DNA of 64,000 nt from Faucicola osloensis_D (GTDB taxonomy: Bacteria; Pseudomonadota; Gammaproteobacteria; Pseudomonadales; Moraxellaceae). The notes beneath the pieces are model-generated. The model did no database searches and was not told the DNA's origin. It saw only the letters and a program-made list of their open reading frames with translations. The position numbers were made by a program, and so were the translations under genes. The stretch lies in assembly GCA_020041925.1 (NCBI GenBank), contig CP083409.1. One strand, 5' to 3'. Of the stretch, positions 16,644-25,854 are shown one piece after another (the stretch's first letter is position 1; each line of letters opens with the position of its first letter).

Positions 16644-17825
16644 ATGGCCCATTTTGCCCCACAAGTCGCTGTTAAAGCTACCTATATGCGCGGTGGTACG
16701 TCAAAAGGTACTTTTTTCAAGCTTGATGACCTACCTGAGCGCTGCCAAACCCCAGGGCAAGCCCGAGATAATTTTTTACTGCGGGTGGTTGGTAGTCCAG
16801 ATCCGTATGGTAAGCAAATTGACGGTTTGGGGAATGGCTCATCATCAACCTCCAAAGTGGTGATTTTGTCAAAAACAGACGTTGCCGATCATGATGTGAA
16901 TTATTTATTCGGTCAGGTCGCCATTGACAAAGCGATGATTGATTGGTCAGGTAACTGTGGTAACTTAACCGCTGCGGTCGGTTCATTTGCGATTGCCAAT
17001 GGCTTGGTGGATGCCAGTAAAGTGCCCCAAAATGGCATTTGTGAAGTCCGTATTTGGCAGCAAAATATCAGCAAAACCATCATCGCGCATGTACCCATAA
17101 CTGATGGTCAAGTGCAAGAAACGGGCGATTTTGAGCTAGATGGTGTGACTTTCCCAGCAGCCGAAGTCAAAATTGAATTTATCGACCCTGTGGATAGCGA
17201 TGGCGATATGTTCCCGACCGGCAACTTGATTGACAAACTTAATGTACCTAAAATCGGTGAATTTGACGTCACGATGATCAATGCAGGTATCCCAACGATT
17301 TTTTTAAATGCCAAAGACTTAGGTTTTACGGGTACCGAGCTGCAAAAAGACATCAACAGTAACCAAGAAATTTTGGCGAAGCTTGAAAAAATCCGTGCCC
17401 ATGGCGCAGTTAAAATGGGATTGATTACAGAGCTAACAGAAGCTCAGACTCGTCAGCATACCCCAAAAATTGCTTGGGTTGCAGCACCCGCCGATTATAC
17501 CGCCTCTAGTGGCAAAGCAGTCAAGGTAGGCGATATTGATTTGCTTGCCCGCGCGATGAGCATGGGTCAACTGCACCATGCTATGATGGGTACAGCCTCG
17601 GTTGCGATTGGCACCGCAGCGACCATTAAAGGTACGCTGGTCAACCAAGCGGCCGGTGGCAAAGCGTTGTCTGAAGTACGCTTTGGTCACCCATCAGGCA
17701 CGCTACTGGTCGGGGGTGAGTCCATGCAAGTGGATGGCAAATGGCAAGCCAAAAAAGTGTCTATGAGCCGTTCAGCGCGCCGTCTGATGGTGGGTGAGGT
17801 GTATGTGCCTGGCGATGCGTTTTAA
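16644..17825 (+). CDS. prpF: 2-methylaconitate cis-trans isomerase PrpF
   Basis: PrpF-family isomerase (393 aa, diaminopimelate-epimerase fold) of the 2-methylcitrate route for propionate. It opens with VKATYMRGGTSKGTFFKL. GLGNGSSSTSKVVI appears near residue 60 and DWSGNCGNLTAAVG near 105, containing the catalytic-type Cys. QLHHAMMGTASVAIGTAATI and a C-terminal FGHPSGTLLVGG follow. The second ATG (16644) is chosen because AAGGAT lies 6 nt away; the ATG at 16638 is too close to it. Its normal partners prpB, prpC and acnD are not nearby, so this is an orphan copy in this window. Confidence 0.93.
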   Translation: MAHFAPQVAVKATYMRGGTSKGTFFKLDDLPERCQTPGQARDNFLLRVVGSPDPYGKQIDGLGNGSSSTSKVVILSKTDVADHDVNYLFGQVAIDKAMIDWSGNCGNLTAAVGSFAIANGLVDASKVPQNGICEVRIWQQNISKTIIAHVPITDGQVQETGDFELDGVTFPAAEVKIEFIDPVDSDGDMFPTGNLIDKLNVPKIGEFDVTMINAGIPTIFLNAKDLGFTGTELQKDINSNQEILAKLEKIRAHGAVKMGLITELTEAQTRQHTPKIAWVAAPADYTASSGKAVKVGDIDLLARAMSMGQLHHAMMGTASVAIGTAATIKGTLVNQAAGGKALSEVRFGHPSGTLLVGGESMQVDGKWQAKKVSMSRSARRLMVGEVYVPGDAF

Positions 17826-17843
17826 TCGACAAATCATTCATAA

Positions 17844-17903
17844 GCCAACTAATAGCCCAATACCTAATAGACTAATACCTAAGAGACTAATAACTAAGAG
17901 CCC
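17844..17903 (+). repeat. 15-bp tandem repeat in the prpF-pgeF gap
   Basis: Four degenerate 15-bp copies; the two best are AATACCTAATAGACT and AATACCTAAGAGACT at 17859-17888. They end four bases before the pgeF ATG. Each later copy carries an AAGAG stretch that could act as a weak Shine-Dalgarno. The array is also open in the pgeF frame, where it would encode the repeat IPNRL-IPKRL-ITKSP. Confidence 0.75.
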
Positions 17904-17907
17904 AATA

Positions 17908-18807
17908 ATGACGGATAACCACTCACACTGGATTGAACTGATGCACGCACCGAGCCAAGGGGTAACCGTGGTTCAAACCCTATCTGGCTATGAGGCCCTA
18001 CTAAGCAAGCCAAGTAATTCAAGCAATGACTCAGCGGGGGAGCCTAGTTTGAATGCTATGTATGGTCAATTTAATCTAGGCTTGCATGTAGGAGATGATA
18101 GCGTGCAGGTGCATCAAAATCGTGCGCACTTGCTGCAATCCTTGCAACACTATCATCCCGCATTAAACAGCATTCATTGGCTTAATCAAATCCATGGTAA
18201 TGATATTTATCAGGTTACTGATAAAATTGGCACAGCAGCGATACCTGCTGATGCGCATATTACTCGTTTACCAAACGTTGCCTTAGCTATCATGACAGCA
18301 GATTGTGTACCCGTCATGATAGCGACGGAGGCAACAGATGATAACAAGCTGATTGCGGCTATTCATGCTGGCTGGCAAGGTCTTAGTAAAAATATTATTG
18401 CAAAGACAGTGCAAAAAATGGTACACCAGTTTGACTTTGCAGCGGGGGACAATGCGACTGCCGAAATGCAGAAGGTCACTCGTAGATGGCACGCCTGGAT
18501 AGGCGCTAGCATCGCACAATCGAGCTATGAAGTAGACAGTCGTGTCAAAGATGTCGTGTTATCAGTGTTAAACGTATCTGAGGCTGTCGCTAACCAGTTG
18601 TTTCAGCCAAATGCTGATAAGGTCGGTCATTATTTTGCCGATTTGCCTGCAATAGCAGAATTACAGCTCAAGGCTTGTGGTATTCATCAGGTGCATAAAA
18701 GTGGTTTAGATAGTCATAGTGATGCACGGTTTTATTCGTATCGTCGGCAAACCCAGCATCAATTGCCTGCGACAGGTCGAATGGCAACGCTGATTTTTAT
18801 GGAGTAA
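17908..18807 (+). CDS. pgeF: Peptidoglycan editing factor PgeF (YfiH/laccase-domain family)
   Basis: Multicopper-oxidase-like fold family, 299 aa. In Escherichia coli it clears faulty muropeptide intermediates and influences peptidoglycan fidelity. Visible metal-site regions are QIHGNDIYQV, MTADCVPVMIA near residue 130 (conserved Cys) and AAIHAGWQGL near 150 (conserved His). Near the C-terminus is SHSDARFYSYRR. Start at ATG 17908 is chosen on homology; upstream codons would encode only the tandem repeat. Shine-Dalgarno is poor (AAGAG). Followed by a terminator shared with surA. Confidence 0.92.
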   Translation: MTDNHSHWIELMHAPSQGVTVVQTLSGYEALLSKPSNSSNDSAGEPSLNAMYGQFNLGLHVGDDSVQVHQNRAHLLQSLQHYHPALNSIHWLNQIHGNDIYQVTDKIGTAAIPADAHITRLPNVALAIMTADCVPVMIATEATDDNKLIAAIHAGWQGLSKNIIAKTVQKMVHQFDFAAGDNATAEMQKVTRRWHAWIGASIAQSSYEVDSRVKDVVLSVLNVSEAVANQLFQPNADKVGHYFADLPAIAELQLKACGIHQVHKSGLDSHSDARFYSYRRQTQHQLPATGRMATLIFME

Positions 18808-18817
18808 TTCAATCATA

Positions 18818-18852
18818 AAAAAAGCAGTGTGATTAACACACTGCCTTTTTTG
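18818..18852. terminator. Bidirectional terminator between pgeF and surA
   Basis: Stem GCAGTGTG/CACACTGC (18824-18831 with 18837-18844) with A-run left and T-run right, between two convergent genes. Confidence 0.87.
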
Positions 18853-18863
18853 TGAAAGCTAAA

Positions 18864-20519
18864 TTATTGCATAATTTTAACGTAAGCTTGCGCTCTTAAT
18901 TCCTGCATCCAATCGTCTAGTGCTTGTGGTGCCATACGCTGGTATAGGATTTCACGCGCCATGTTTTTACGATAGACATCACTCACATCTTTTTGGCGTT
19001 TTTCATCGACTTTAAGAATATGCCAGCCAAATTGTGATTGAAATGGCACAGAATAGTCATTTACCGACGTTTTTTTCATCATTGCTTCAAAGCTTGGTAC
19101 CATATCACCTTCACTGACCCACCCCAAATCGCCGCCGTTACTGGCGCTTCCTGGGTCTTTTGAGTAGGTGCTTGCTAAAGTAGCGAAGTCTTCACCTTGA
19201 CGCAGTTTTTCATAGATAGTGTCGATTTGCTGTTTCGCCATGTCAGCGGGTAGGGCAGTCGATGGGCTGATTAAAATATGGCGGGTATGCCATTGATCGA
19301 TGATTTTTTGTTGACCGCCGCGTTTATCGACCAATTTAATCACGTTATAACCTTCTGCCGTGGCAATCGGGTTGGTGACTTGCCCGACTTCAAGGGCGGT
19401 GATGTTTTTTGACAGTTCTGTCGGTAACTCAGCCGCGACGTGATAGCCCATATCGCCCCCTTGAATTTGCGCGTTATAGTTGGTTTGCGCGTCAGTCATG
19501 ATTTGCTCAATATTGGCATTCTCAGCTTGCAAATTTTTGGCAATTTGGGTGGCTACGGTCAGCGCTTGTTTTTTTTGTTTGTCGCTGGTTTTACCTGCGG
19601 CATCGGCTTCAAAAGGCACGCGAATATGTAAGGTGCGATATTGTGATTTTTCTAAAGCGTTGCTCTCTGGTGATTTTAAGAAGTTATCGACATCTTGGTC
19701 GGAGATTTTAATGCGGCTGGCAAGTTGCTGCTGTTGCAGGGTTTGTATCGCCAAGTCTTCACTGACTTTTTGACGCAAGGCTTGGTAACTACCTGCGCGC
19801 TGGGCGTCAAGTTTTTGTTGGAATTCAGCAAGGCTTGCGACCCCATTTTGTTGTGCCAAATTGGTTAACGCAGCATTCACTGCATTCTCTTCAGCCTGCA
19901 GTCCTTGGCGTTTGATGATATCAAGTTGGATTTGCTTAGTAATTAGCTGATCCAATACTTGCGGATAAAGTTGCTGTGCGGGTGGTACAGGTTTATTTTG
20001 CGCTTGAAGCTGGGCAGAAGCTTGAGCAACCGCGCGATCTAACTGGCTGCGTAAAATAGGAGTATCGTTGACAATAGCAATCACGCCATCAATAACTTGA
20101 TCTTGCGAGTTGCTAGTGACGACAGGCGCTGACTCAACCAATGAGTTGGCCACTTCTGGTGCTATGGGCGCAGTTTGAGAGACAGCTTTTGCTGTTTTTT
20201 GAGTGGTAGGTTTTGAGCCACTGGCTTTGGTGTCGGCTTTGACTGATTTGGCAGCGTTGGTGGTTTTGTTTGCTGTTACAGCTTTGGTTGATTTGCTTGT
20301 GGTTTGCACTGCAGGTTTGGTACTAGATTTTTTACTAGATTCCACCGTCGTTTTGCTGCTGGTTGTGTTGGTTTTAGCTGTGACCGCTGTTGTTGCAGTC
20401 ACGGCTTGCGCGTTCAATGTTGGCATAACCAATAGAGCGCCATATATCAAAGCGCTAGTGAGAGCAGATAGGGTGTTACGGTGAAAATTGGGTAAATTAT
20501 GCATGACAGCATGGTTCAT
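18864..20519 (-). CDS. surA: Periplasmic chaperone / peptidyl-prolyl isomerase SurA
   Basis: Periplasmic chaperone for outer-membrane proteins such as LptD. Start ATG 20519 is preceded by AAGGAT. The signal peptide ends near ALLVMPTLNAQA. An unusually long Ala/Thr/Lys low-complexity insert (about 40-125) follows, then SurA_N (DGVIAIVNDTPILRSQLDRAV...). Two PpiC rotamase domains are present: the first, degenerate, around THIHVPF-like RTLHIRVPFEAD, and the second with HTRHILISPS, YSKDPGSASNGGDLGWV and FGWHILKV. At 551 aa it is about 120 longer than E. coli SurA, mainly because of the insert. It lies 250 bp downstream of lptD on the same strand, the classic lptD-surA order. Confidence 0.95.
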   Translation of the reverse strand: MNHAVMHNLPNFHRNTLSALTSALIYGALLVMPTLNAQAVTATTAVTAKTNTTSSKTTVESSKKSSTKPAVQTTSKSTKAVTANKTTNAAKSVKADTKASGSKPTTQKTAKAVSQTAPIAPEVANSLVESAPVVTSNSQDQVIDGVIAIVNDTPILRSQLDRAVAQASAQLQAQNKPVPPAQQLYPQVLDQLITKQIQLDIIKRQGLQAEENAVNAALTNLAQQNGVASLAEFQQKLDAQRAGSYQALRQKVSEDLAIQTLQQQQLASRIKISDQDVDNFLKSPESNALEKSQYRTLHIRVPFEADAAGKTSDKQKKQALTVATQIAKNLQAENANIEQIMTDAQTNYNAQIQGGDMGYHVAAELPTELSKNITALEVGQVTNPIATAEGYNVIKLVDKRGGQQKIIDQWHTRHILISPSTALPADMAKQQIDTIYEKLRQGEDFATLASTYSKDPGSASNGGDLGWVSEGDMVPSFEAMMKKTSVNDYSVPFQSQFGWHILKVDEKRQKDVSDVYRKNMAREILYQRMAPQALDDWMQELRAQAYVKIMQ

Positions 20520-20630
20520 GGCATGTATCCTTAAAATAAAAACCAAAAAATAAAAAAAGTAAATTCGATCACTCAAAAATTGTGACAAAACCATTTAGCT
20601 TAAATGACGGGTCTTTGACCGAGTGGCTTA

Positions 20631-20669
20631 GATGTTGCTAAATGATATTGCTAAGTGATGTTGTAAAGT
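20631..20669. repeat. 13-bp tandem repeat in the lptD-surA gap
   Basis: Three adjacent degenerate copies: GATGTTGCTAAAT, GATATTGCTAAGT and GATGTTGTAAAGT. A weaker match extends to the left. Sits in the surA leader region. Confidence 0.6.
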
Positions 20670-20723
20670 TTGGGTCATTTTATACAATAATATTTGCTAG
20701 CGTATGTCTGTATCATAATAAAT

Positions 20724-20758
20724 CCTAAAAAACCTCAAGTTTTAGGCGGTTTTTTGCG
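20724..20758 (-). terminator. Possible terminator of lptD
   Basis: On the minus strand an AACC(G)CCT...AGGTT stem with a single bulge is followed by six T, 10-45 bp after the lptD stop. It would separate lptD from surA, at least partly. Confidence 0.5.
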
Positions 20759-20768
20759 TAAAAGGCGT

Positions 20769-23708
20769 TTAGTATCTAGGGTCATAACCCAATACTCGAT
20801 TACGCATCAAACTAGCCAGTCGACCGTCACCTTTATTGGATAACCCATTTAAGCTAATTTCTGCCATGATAGCGTGGTCAGCACTGTCTTTATCACTTAA
20901 TTCATCATAATAACGGCGAGCATAAATCGATAAGCCATAACAACAGCTATCATAAGTAAAGCCCGCTAACACATCACTAAAACGACTTTTCTCATTGTCG
21001 TATTGGACAGCCCCTAAAAACTGCCAATTATCGTTAATAGGTAAAACAGCAGAGCCTGTGAAAGCAGAGAGGGCTTTTTGTCCAAATCTACTCTCATTGC
21101 GTTTGATATAACCTAAGTTATAAAGGCTATTAAAAGTTGGCGCATAACGAAATTGGGTGTTGATATAGTTTAAATCAGCGTTGTCATCAACCGAGCCATC
21201 TAAATCTACCCAAAAATCTTGACGCGGTTGGGTGCTTACCTGAAATACGGTTCCGGTATTGTCAATTTTTAACCCATCATCAGTATCATCAAGATGTACC
21301 CGAATATCACTCAAATAAATTTGTTTACCTACGCTGGCATCCAAGCGAGTCAAACCATTGCCATCAATATAGCGATAATTTAATGAAGGGGTTAGATGAT
21401 TGTTGTCGGGCAGGCGGTCATAGCCCAAAAACCATGAATCTTCATACAATTGCGAAAAATTGAGCGATGCCAAACGGGTATTAAAGTTGGGTACGTCAGT
21501 CTGGTCTTTATAAGGCGAGTACACATATTTTAGGCGCGGGCTCAATAACTGATAGCCACCCAAGGAGTCATCAAATTTACCAAATGGGGTGCCTGCTTTA
21601 AAGAAATTTAAGCCGCTGTCAATACTAAACTGCGGTACAAAAATAGATTGGCTTTTGCTATTTTTATCCAGTCCATTGGCATCGGCTGATTCTTGGTCAA
21701 ATTGGGTATAAAGGTGCTGTAAACTCACTGACGGGGTCACGTATCCCCAAGTTCGCGTCATTGGATAGGCAGCAGTGAGTTTGTTATACAGTCTGCCACC
21801 GCTTTGCTCAGGCGCAGAGCCATCATCGATTGGACGTTTAAAATAAGCAAAATCGCTGATACCCGTCAAATCAAATTGGGTTGCCCAAGGCACACGGTAT
21901 TTGACCGATAACTGCGGCAGACGGTCATACGGTTTGTCTTTGTCCAAGATTTTGTCTGAATTGGTTAAATTACGATCCAGTGTTTGGAAGGTTTCAATCT
22001 TGGCAAGCGCAGTCAAATAGTCATTGTAATAATTGGCTTGAATGCGGCGCGGTAAATTTAATTGAACGGTTTCGTCACCCAATGTCTCAAAATCGTTTAA
22101 GAATTTAGGATCTGAGACATACTGGTATAGCGCGTCAATGGATAGGTTAGGGATATCTTTTGACTGCCAATGATGATCATAATAAAAGCGGGTACGGTCT
22201 TCATCATTATATTGTTTGTCGTTTGGCAGATAAGAGCCTGTCAAGCTACCATAACCAAATTTTTCTGTCAGATAGCGAAACTCACCCGTCAACATCGGAT
22301 TGCGGTCAGTAAAAATGGTAGGCGTGACAGTGGCATCGTAATTTGGCGCTAGATTAAAGTAATAAGGTAACTGTACATTAAAACTCCCTTCCGTACTAAA
22401 GCCGCCGCGTGGTAACAAAAAACCACTGGTGCGACGATCGTCAATCGGAAAGTTGAAATACGGTAGGTATAATACCGGGGTGTTTTTAACTTTTAACGTG
22501 GCATTATAGGCTTCACCGCGACCCGTGTCGGTATTGATATCGATGTTTTTGGCATTGATTTGCCAAGTCGGATTGTCAGGCGCGCAGGTGGTAAACATGA
22601 CATCGTCAATTTCAACGCGGCTTTCATCGACCTTATTAAGCCGTTTGGCATAACCATACGCTTGTAGCGGTACGCTGGCAAACGCCACGTCTTTGGCGGT
22701 TGCTTTGGTGCTATCAGTTTGGTACGCCAGTTCATCGGCAACGGTAATCAGCCCGCCTTTTGGGCTATCTTTGAGGCTTACACGTGGATTGCCGTCTGTC
22801 GATTGGGTACTTTGCGCGGCATCCACCAACAAAACATTACCTTGAGCTGCCGCAATGCCATCTTGCACGTTAACGACCACTTTATCGGCAGAGATTTGCT
22901 GACGACCTTGGTTGATTTGCACATCGCCTGACAATTCAGCGTAATTTTCATTGTCATAATAGCCATAGTCAGACGACGCATAAATTGGGAAGCTGCTATT
23001 GGGTTGGTCGGTAGCGGCTGCTGCTAATGCCTGTTGTTGATAAATGGTCGAAGTGGGATATACCCAGTTGCCATGGCACATGGCGTCTTTTCGGGTCCCT
23101 GCTTTTGATTGCGTATTTGCTTGAGCACCTGACTGTTGACTATCAGGCGTGAGCGGGCTCAGCAAATTTGGATTAGAAGTTGGATTAGCAACCGTGGCGC
23201 TAGTATCGTCCGTGGTTTGCGGGGTTTTGGGTTGATAAAAGGTTTTGAGCTTATCTAGACTGGCTTGCTGTTGTTGATTTGGGGTAAAGTTGGGACGAGT
23301 ACGCGCAGAGTTTGGTTTGATGTTAGGCGTGCTAATCGGTGTGATACCTTGATTGGTGGTTACATCGACAGCAGTGACACTGTGTGATGTGGTGGCGATA
23401 CTACTATCGGTATCGGGCTTTGCAGCTGAGGTATCAAAGTTTTGTTTTTCAATATTCTGTGTTTCAGGGCTTTGTGCTGTCGCTGCATCAGTCGATTCCG
23501 TAACGGCGGCGTTCGGCAACACCGCAAGCGCTGAGGTTGAATACAGAGTAGTGAACATCGCACCAAGCGTCATCGCTAAAACATTGGTATGTCGATAAAT
23601 TTGGTGTAGTGATTGATGCAGGCGTGTGGGCTGGGTTGGCAAAGACGAATGTGAAGTTAAACGATTAGAAGTTGACGAAATAGGCGACAATTTCACAGAT
23701 TTTTTCAT
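20769..23708 (-). CDS. lptD: LPS-assembly outer-membrane protein LptD
   Basis: Outer-membrane barrel that inserts lipopolysaccharide with LptE; 979 aa. It has an N-terminal signal region, then a Pro/Thr/Gln-rich stretch (to about 200) absent from shorter homologues. The periplasmic OstA/LptA-like jellyroll follows (about 235-345, YASSDYGYYDNENYAELSGDV...), then the large barrel, closing with GLSNKGDGRLASLMRNRVLGYDPRY. The four cysteines used for disulfides in the family are visible: one in MCHGNW (about 210), one in TTCAPDNP, and the CC pair in YDSCCYG. It is divergent from amgK-murU and followed by surA, as in pseudomonads. Confidence 0.96.
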   Translation of the reverse strand: MKKSVKLSPISSTSNRLTSHSSLPTQPTRLHQSLHQIYRHTNVLAMTLGAMFTTLYSTSALAVLPNAAVTESTDAATAQSPETQNIEKQNFDTSAAKPDTDSSIATTSHSVTAVDVTTNQGITPISTPNIKPNSARTRPNFTPNQQQQASLDKLKTFYQPKTPQTTDDTSATVANPTSNPNLLSPLTPDSQQSGAQANTQSKAGTRKDAMCHGNWVYPTSTIYQQQALAAAATDQPNSSFPIYASSDYGYYDNENYAELSGDVQINQGRQQISADKVVVNVQDGIAAAQGNVLLVDAAQSTQSTDGNPRVSLKDSPKGGLITVADELAYQTDSTKATAKDVAFASVPLQAYGYAKRLNKVDESRVEIDDVMFTTCAPDNPTWQINAKNIDINTDTGRGEAYNATLKVKNTPVLYLPYFNFPIDDRRTSGFLLPRGGFSTEGSFNVQLPYYFNLAPNYDATVTPTIFTDRNPMLTGEFRYLTEKFGYGSLTGSYLPNDKQYNDEDRTRFYYDHHWQSKDIPNLSIDALYQYVSDPKFLNDFETLGDETVQLNLPRRIQANYYNDYLTALAKIETFQTLDRNLTNSDKILDKDKPYDRLPQLSVKYRVPWATQFDLTGISDFAYFKRPIDDGSAPEQSGGRLYNKLTAAYPMTRTWGYVTPSVSLQHLYTQFDQESADANGLDKNSKSQSIFVPQFSIDSGLNFFKAGTPFGKFDDSLGGYQLLSPRLKYVYSPYKDQTDVPNFNTRLASLNFSQLYEDSWFLGYDRLPDNNHLTPSLNYRYIDGNGLTRLDASVGKQIYLSDIRVHLDDTDDGLKIDNTGTVFQVSTQPRQDFWVDLDGSVDDNADLNYINTQFRYAPTFNSLYNLGYIKRNESRFGQKALSAFTGSAVLPINDNWQFLGAVQYDNEKSRFSDVLAGFTYDSCCYGLSIYARRYYDELSDKDSADHAIMAEISLNGLSNKGDGRLASLMRNRVLGYDPRY

Positions 23709-23873
23709 TAGACATTTACCAAAGACGCAATATAAAAACCTTCACATCATATCACTAGCGTCATCAATATACTATTGCAAAAGATGTTTAAAATTGCAAA
23801 CATGATAGACGCCACTTGAGAGATACGCAGATTTTCGGTAGCATAACTTATTTTTATTGAGTAAGCCCACGTT

Positions 23874-24971
23874 ATGAACCATCCTGCCGCACAACTTGCT
23901 AATCAAGCCCCTTCCGATAGCGCAGATTCGCCATCAAATACCGAGCCACGTGAACAACAGCTACACATTTGGTTGACCGAAGTTTTTCAAAATCAGTCAT
24001 TGCAGCATGAAAAAATACCTGGCGATGCCAGCTTTCGCAGCTATCATCGCTTAACCGTCGACAATCAACACTATATCGTGATGGATGCGCCGCCAGAAAA
24101 AGAATCGGTGAAAGAATTTATCGCCGTGGGCAAGTTAATGGGAGGTCATGTGCATGTGCCAAAAATGATTGCCACGGATGAACAGCAAGGTTTTATCGTC
24201 CTTGAGGATTTGGGAAACACGGATTTTGCCGATGTCATTGCCAAGGATCTAACGGATGCAGGCGAGTTGGCAAAAACTGCGCGCTATTATCAGCAGGCGA
24301 TGCAGGCAATTTTGGCGATTCAAAAAATTGATGTCAATGATGCCAAAGCCGTTATCCCAAGTTACGATGATGCCTTGCTGCGCCGAGAAATGGGCTTGTT
24401 TAGCGAGTGGTTTTTACCCTATATCGGCGTGACGATGACCCCAGACTTAGAGGCGCTGTGGCAAGATTTGCAGTCTGATATTATCCAGCAAGTCATCGCG
24501 CAGCCTCAAGTGGTGGTGCACCGTGATTTTCACAGCCGTAATTTGATGGTATTAAATCACAGCGATGAGTTGGGCGTCATTGATTTTCAAGATGCTGTCA
24601 TCGGTGCCTATACCTATGATTTGGCGTCTTTACTGCGAGATGCCTATATCAATTATGATGAAACATGGGTCAACACGCATTTGGCTCATTATCACCAATT
24701 GGCGCAAATTAATAAAAGCTTGGCAGAGTTTACTGTGGATTTTAATATCATGAGTATGCAGCGTCATCTTAAGGTATTGGGAATTTTTGTACGCTTGTTT
24801 GAGCGAGATGGCAAAGACCGTTATTTGGTCAACCTGCCTAAAGTTTTCAATGATTTATTAACTTGTCTAAAGGCTATCACCCAAAGGGATGAGCGTCCTA
24901 CTTTTGACAAATTTGATGATTGGATGACCGCCGTCGTTGAACCTGCTTTTCATCAAAAAATCCAAGGATAA
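23874..24971 (+). CDS. amgK: Anomeric N-acetylmuramate/N-acetylglucosamine kinase AmgK
   Basis: Aminoglycoside-phosphotransferase-fold sugar kinase, 365 aa, of the Pseudomonas-type cell-wall recycling route that bypasses de novo UDP-MurNAc synthesis. Catalytic loop VVHRDFHSRNLMVL near residue 210 and metal motif GVIDFQDAVIGAYTYDLASLLRDAY near 233 are intact. The N-terminal lobe has PGDASFRSYHRL and YIVMDAPPEKE. GAGTAAG precedes the ATG. It ends 6 bp before murU, so the two are surely cotranscribed, and it faces lptD divergently. Confidence 0.94.
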   Translation: MNHPAAQLANQAPSDSADSPSNTEPREQQLHIWLTEVFQNQSLQHEKIPGDASFRSYHRLTVDNQHYIVMDAPPEKESVKEFIAVGKLMGGHVHVPKMIATDEQQGFIVLEDLGNTDFADVIAKDLTDAGELAKTARYYQQAMQAILAIQKIDVNDAKAVIPSYDDALLRREMGLFSEWFLPYIGVTMTPDLEALWQDLQSDIIQQVIAQPQVVVHRDFHSRNLMVLNHSDELGVIDFQDAVIGAYTYDLASLLRDAYINYDETWVNTHLAHYHQLAQINKSLAEFTVDFNIMSMQRHLKVLGIFVRLFERDGKDRYLVNLPKVFNDLLTCLKAITQRDERPTFDKFDDWMTAVVEPAFHQKIQG

Positions 24972-24977
24972 AACCCC

Positions 24978-25676
24978 ATGTCAACCACCATCACCCAAGC
25001 CATGATTTTATCCGCGGGTAAAGGCACTCGGCTGCGCCCTTTAACCTTGACCACGCCAAAACCGCTTGTCGAAGTCGGCGGGCAACCGCTTATCGTGTGG
25101 CATATCAAAGCACTCAAACAAGCGGGTATCACCGATATCACCATCAATGTGTCATGGCTTGCTGACAAACTGCTCAATGCAATCGGGGATGGCAGTCAAT
25201 ACGGTGTCACCATTCATTGGTCGATTGAGCCAGAAGAACCGCTTGAGACAGCAGGCGGTATCAAGATGGCTTTGGCTAGCGGCAAATTAAAAGACCAGCC
25301 ATTTATCTTGGTCAATGGGGATGTGTGGACGCCTTTTGATTTTGCTCAACTAAGCCAGATTCAGTTAAACCACTCGCAGGCTTATTTGCTACTCACCGAC
25401 CAAGCGACGCATAACCCAACTGGCGATTTTGCCTTAGAAAATGGCAAGGTCAAGGTAGATGGCACGCCAAAATATACCTTTGCCGGGATTAGCGTGATGT
25501 CACCAAGATTATTGAATACGGTCAAGGCAGGGGAGACTGCGCCGCTTGCGCCACTCCTCAAACAAGCCATGCAAGCAGGTTTGGTAATGGGGGATTTGCT
25601 GAGCGATGCGTGGGTCGATGTAGGCACGCTTGAGCGTTTAGAAAATTTGAACCAAAAATTGTCGGCTAACAAGTGA
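24978..25676 (+). CDS. murU: N-acetylmuramate alpha-1-phosphate uridylyltransferase MurU
   Basis: Nucleotidyltransferase (232 aa) converting MurNAc 1-phosphate and UTP to UDP-MurNAc in the AmgK-MurU recycling pathway. The signature AMILSAGKGTRLRPLTLTTPKPLVEVGG is at residues 9-36. ETAGGIKMAL and the metal-binding LVNGDVWTPFDF near 108 follow, with DVGTLERLENLN at the end. Shine-Dalgarno AAGGATAA overlaps the amgK stop, supporting translational coupling. A terminator follows. Confidence 0.95.
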   Translation: MSTTITQAMILSAGKGTRLRPLTLTTPKPLVEVGGQPLIVWHIKALKQAGITDITINVSWLADKLLNAIGDGSQYGVTIHWSIEPEEPLETAGGIKMALASGKLKDQPFILVNGDVWTPFDFAQLSQIQLNHSQAYLLLTDQATHNPTGDFALENGKVKVDGTPKYTFAGISVMSPRLLNTVKAGETAPLAPLLKQAMQAGLVMGDLLSDAWVDVGTLERLENLNQKLSANK

Positions 25677-25761
25677 TTTGACAGAAAATTGCATCTTTTG
25701 CCATTTTGCTTTTATTTGAAAGCTGAGCAAACTAAACGGTTAAAGCTAAAAAATTGACCCA

Positions 25762-25796
25762 AAACTGTGATAAAATTTGTCACAGTTTTATTTTTA
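25762..25796 (+). terminator. Terminator of amgK-murU
   Basis: Perfect 10-bp stem AAAACTGTGA/TCACAGTTTT (25762-25771 with 25781-25790) followed by ATTTTT. Confidence 0.8.
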
Positions 25797-25818
25797 GCAT
25801 GTTACATACGACAAAATT

Positions 25819-25842
25819 TAATTCTGTAATTAATTCTGTAAT
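25819..25842 (+). repeat. Exact 12-bp tandem duplication in the tkt leader
   Basis: TAATTCTGTAAT occurs twice head to tail, ending a few bases before the tkt Shine-Dalgarno (AGGAAAG). Confidence 0.7.
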
Positions 25843-25854
25843 ATAGGAAAGCCA

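Noticed and set aside
17794..17907. Longer PgeF N-terminus
   Set aside because: It would overlap prpF and encode mostly the tandem repeat; family homology begins after 17908. Kept open only as a finding.
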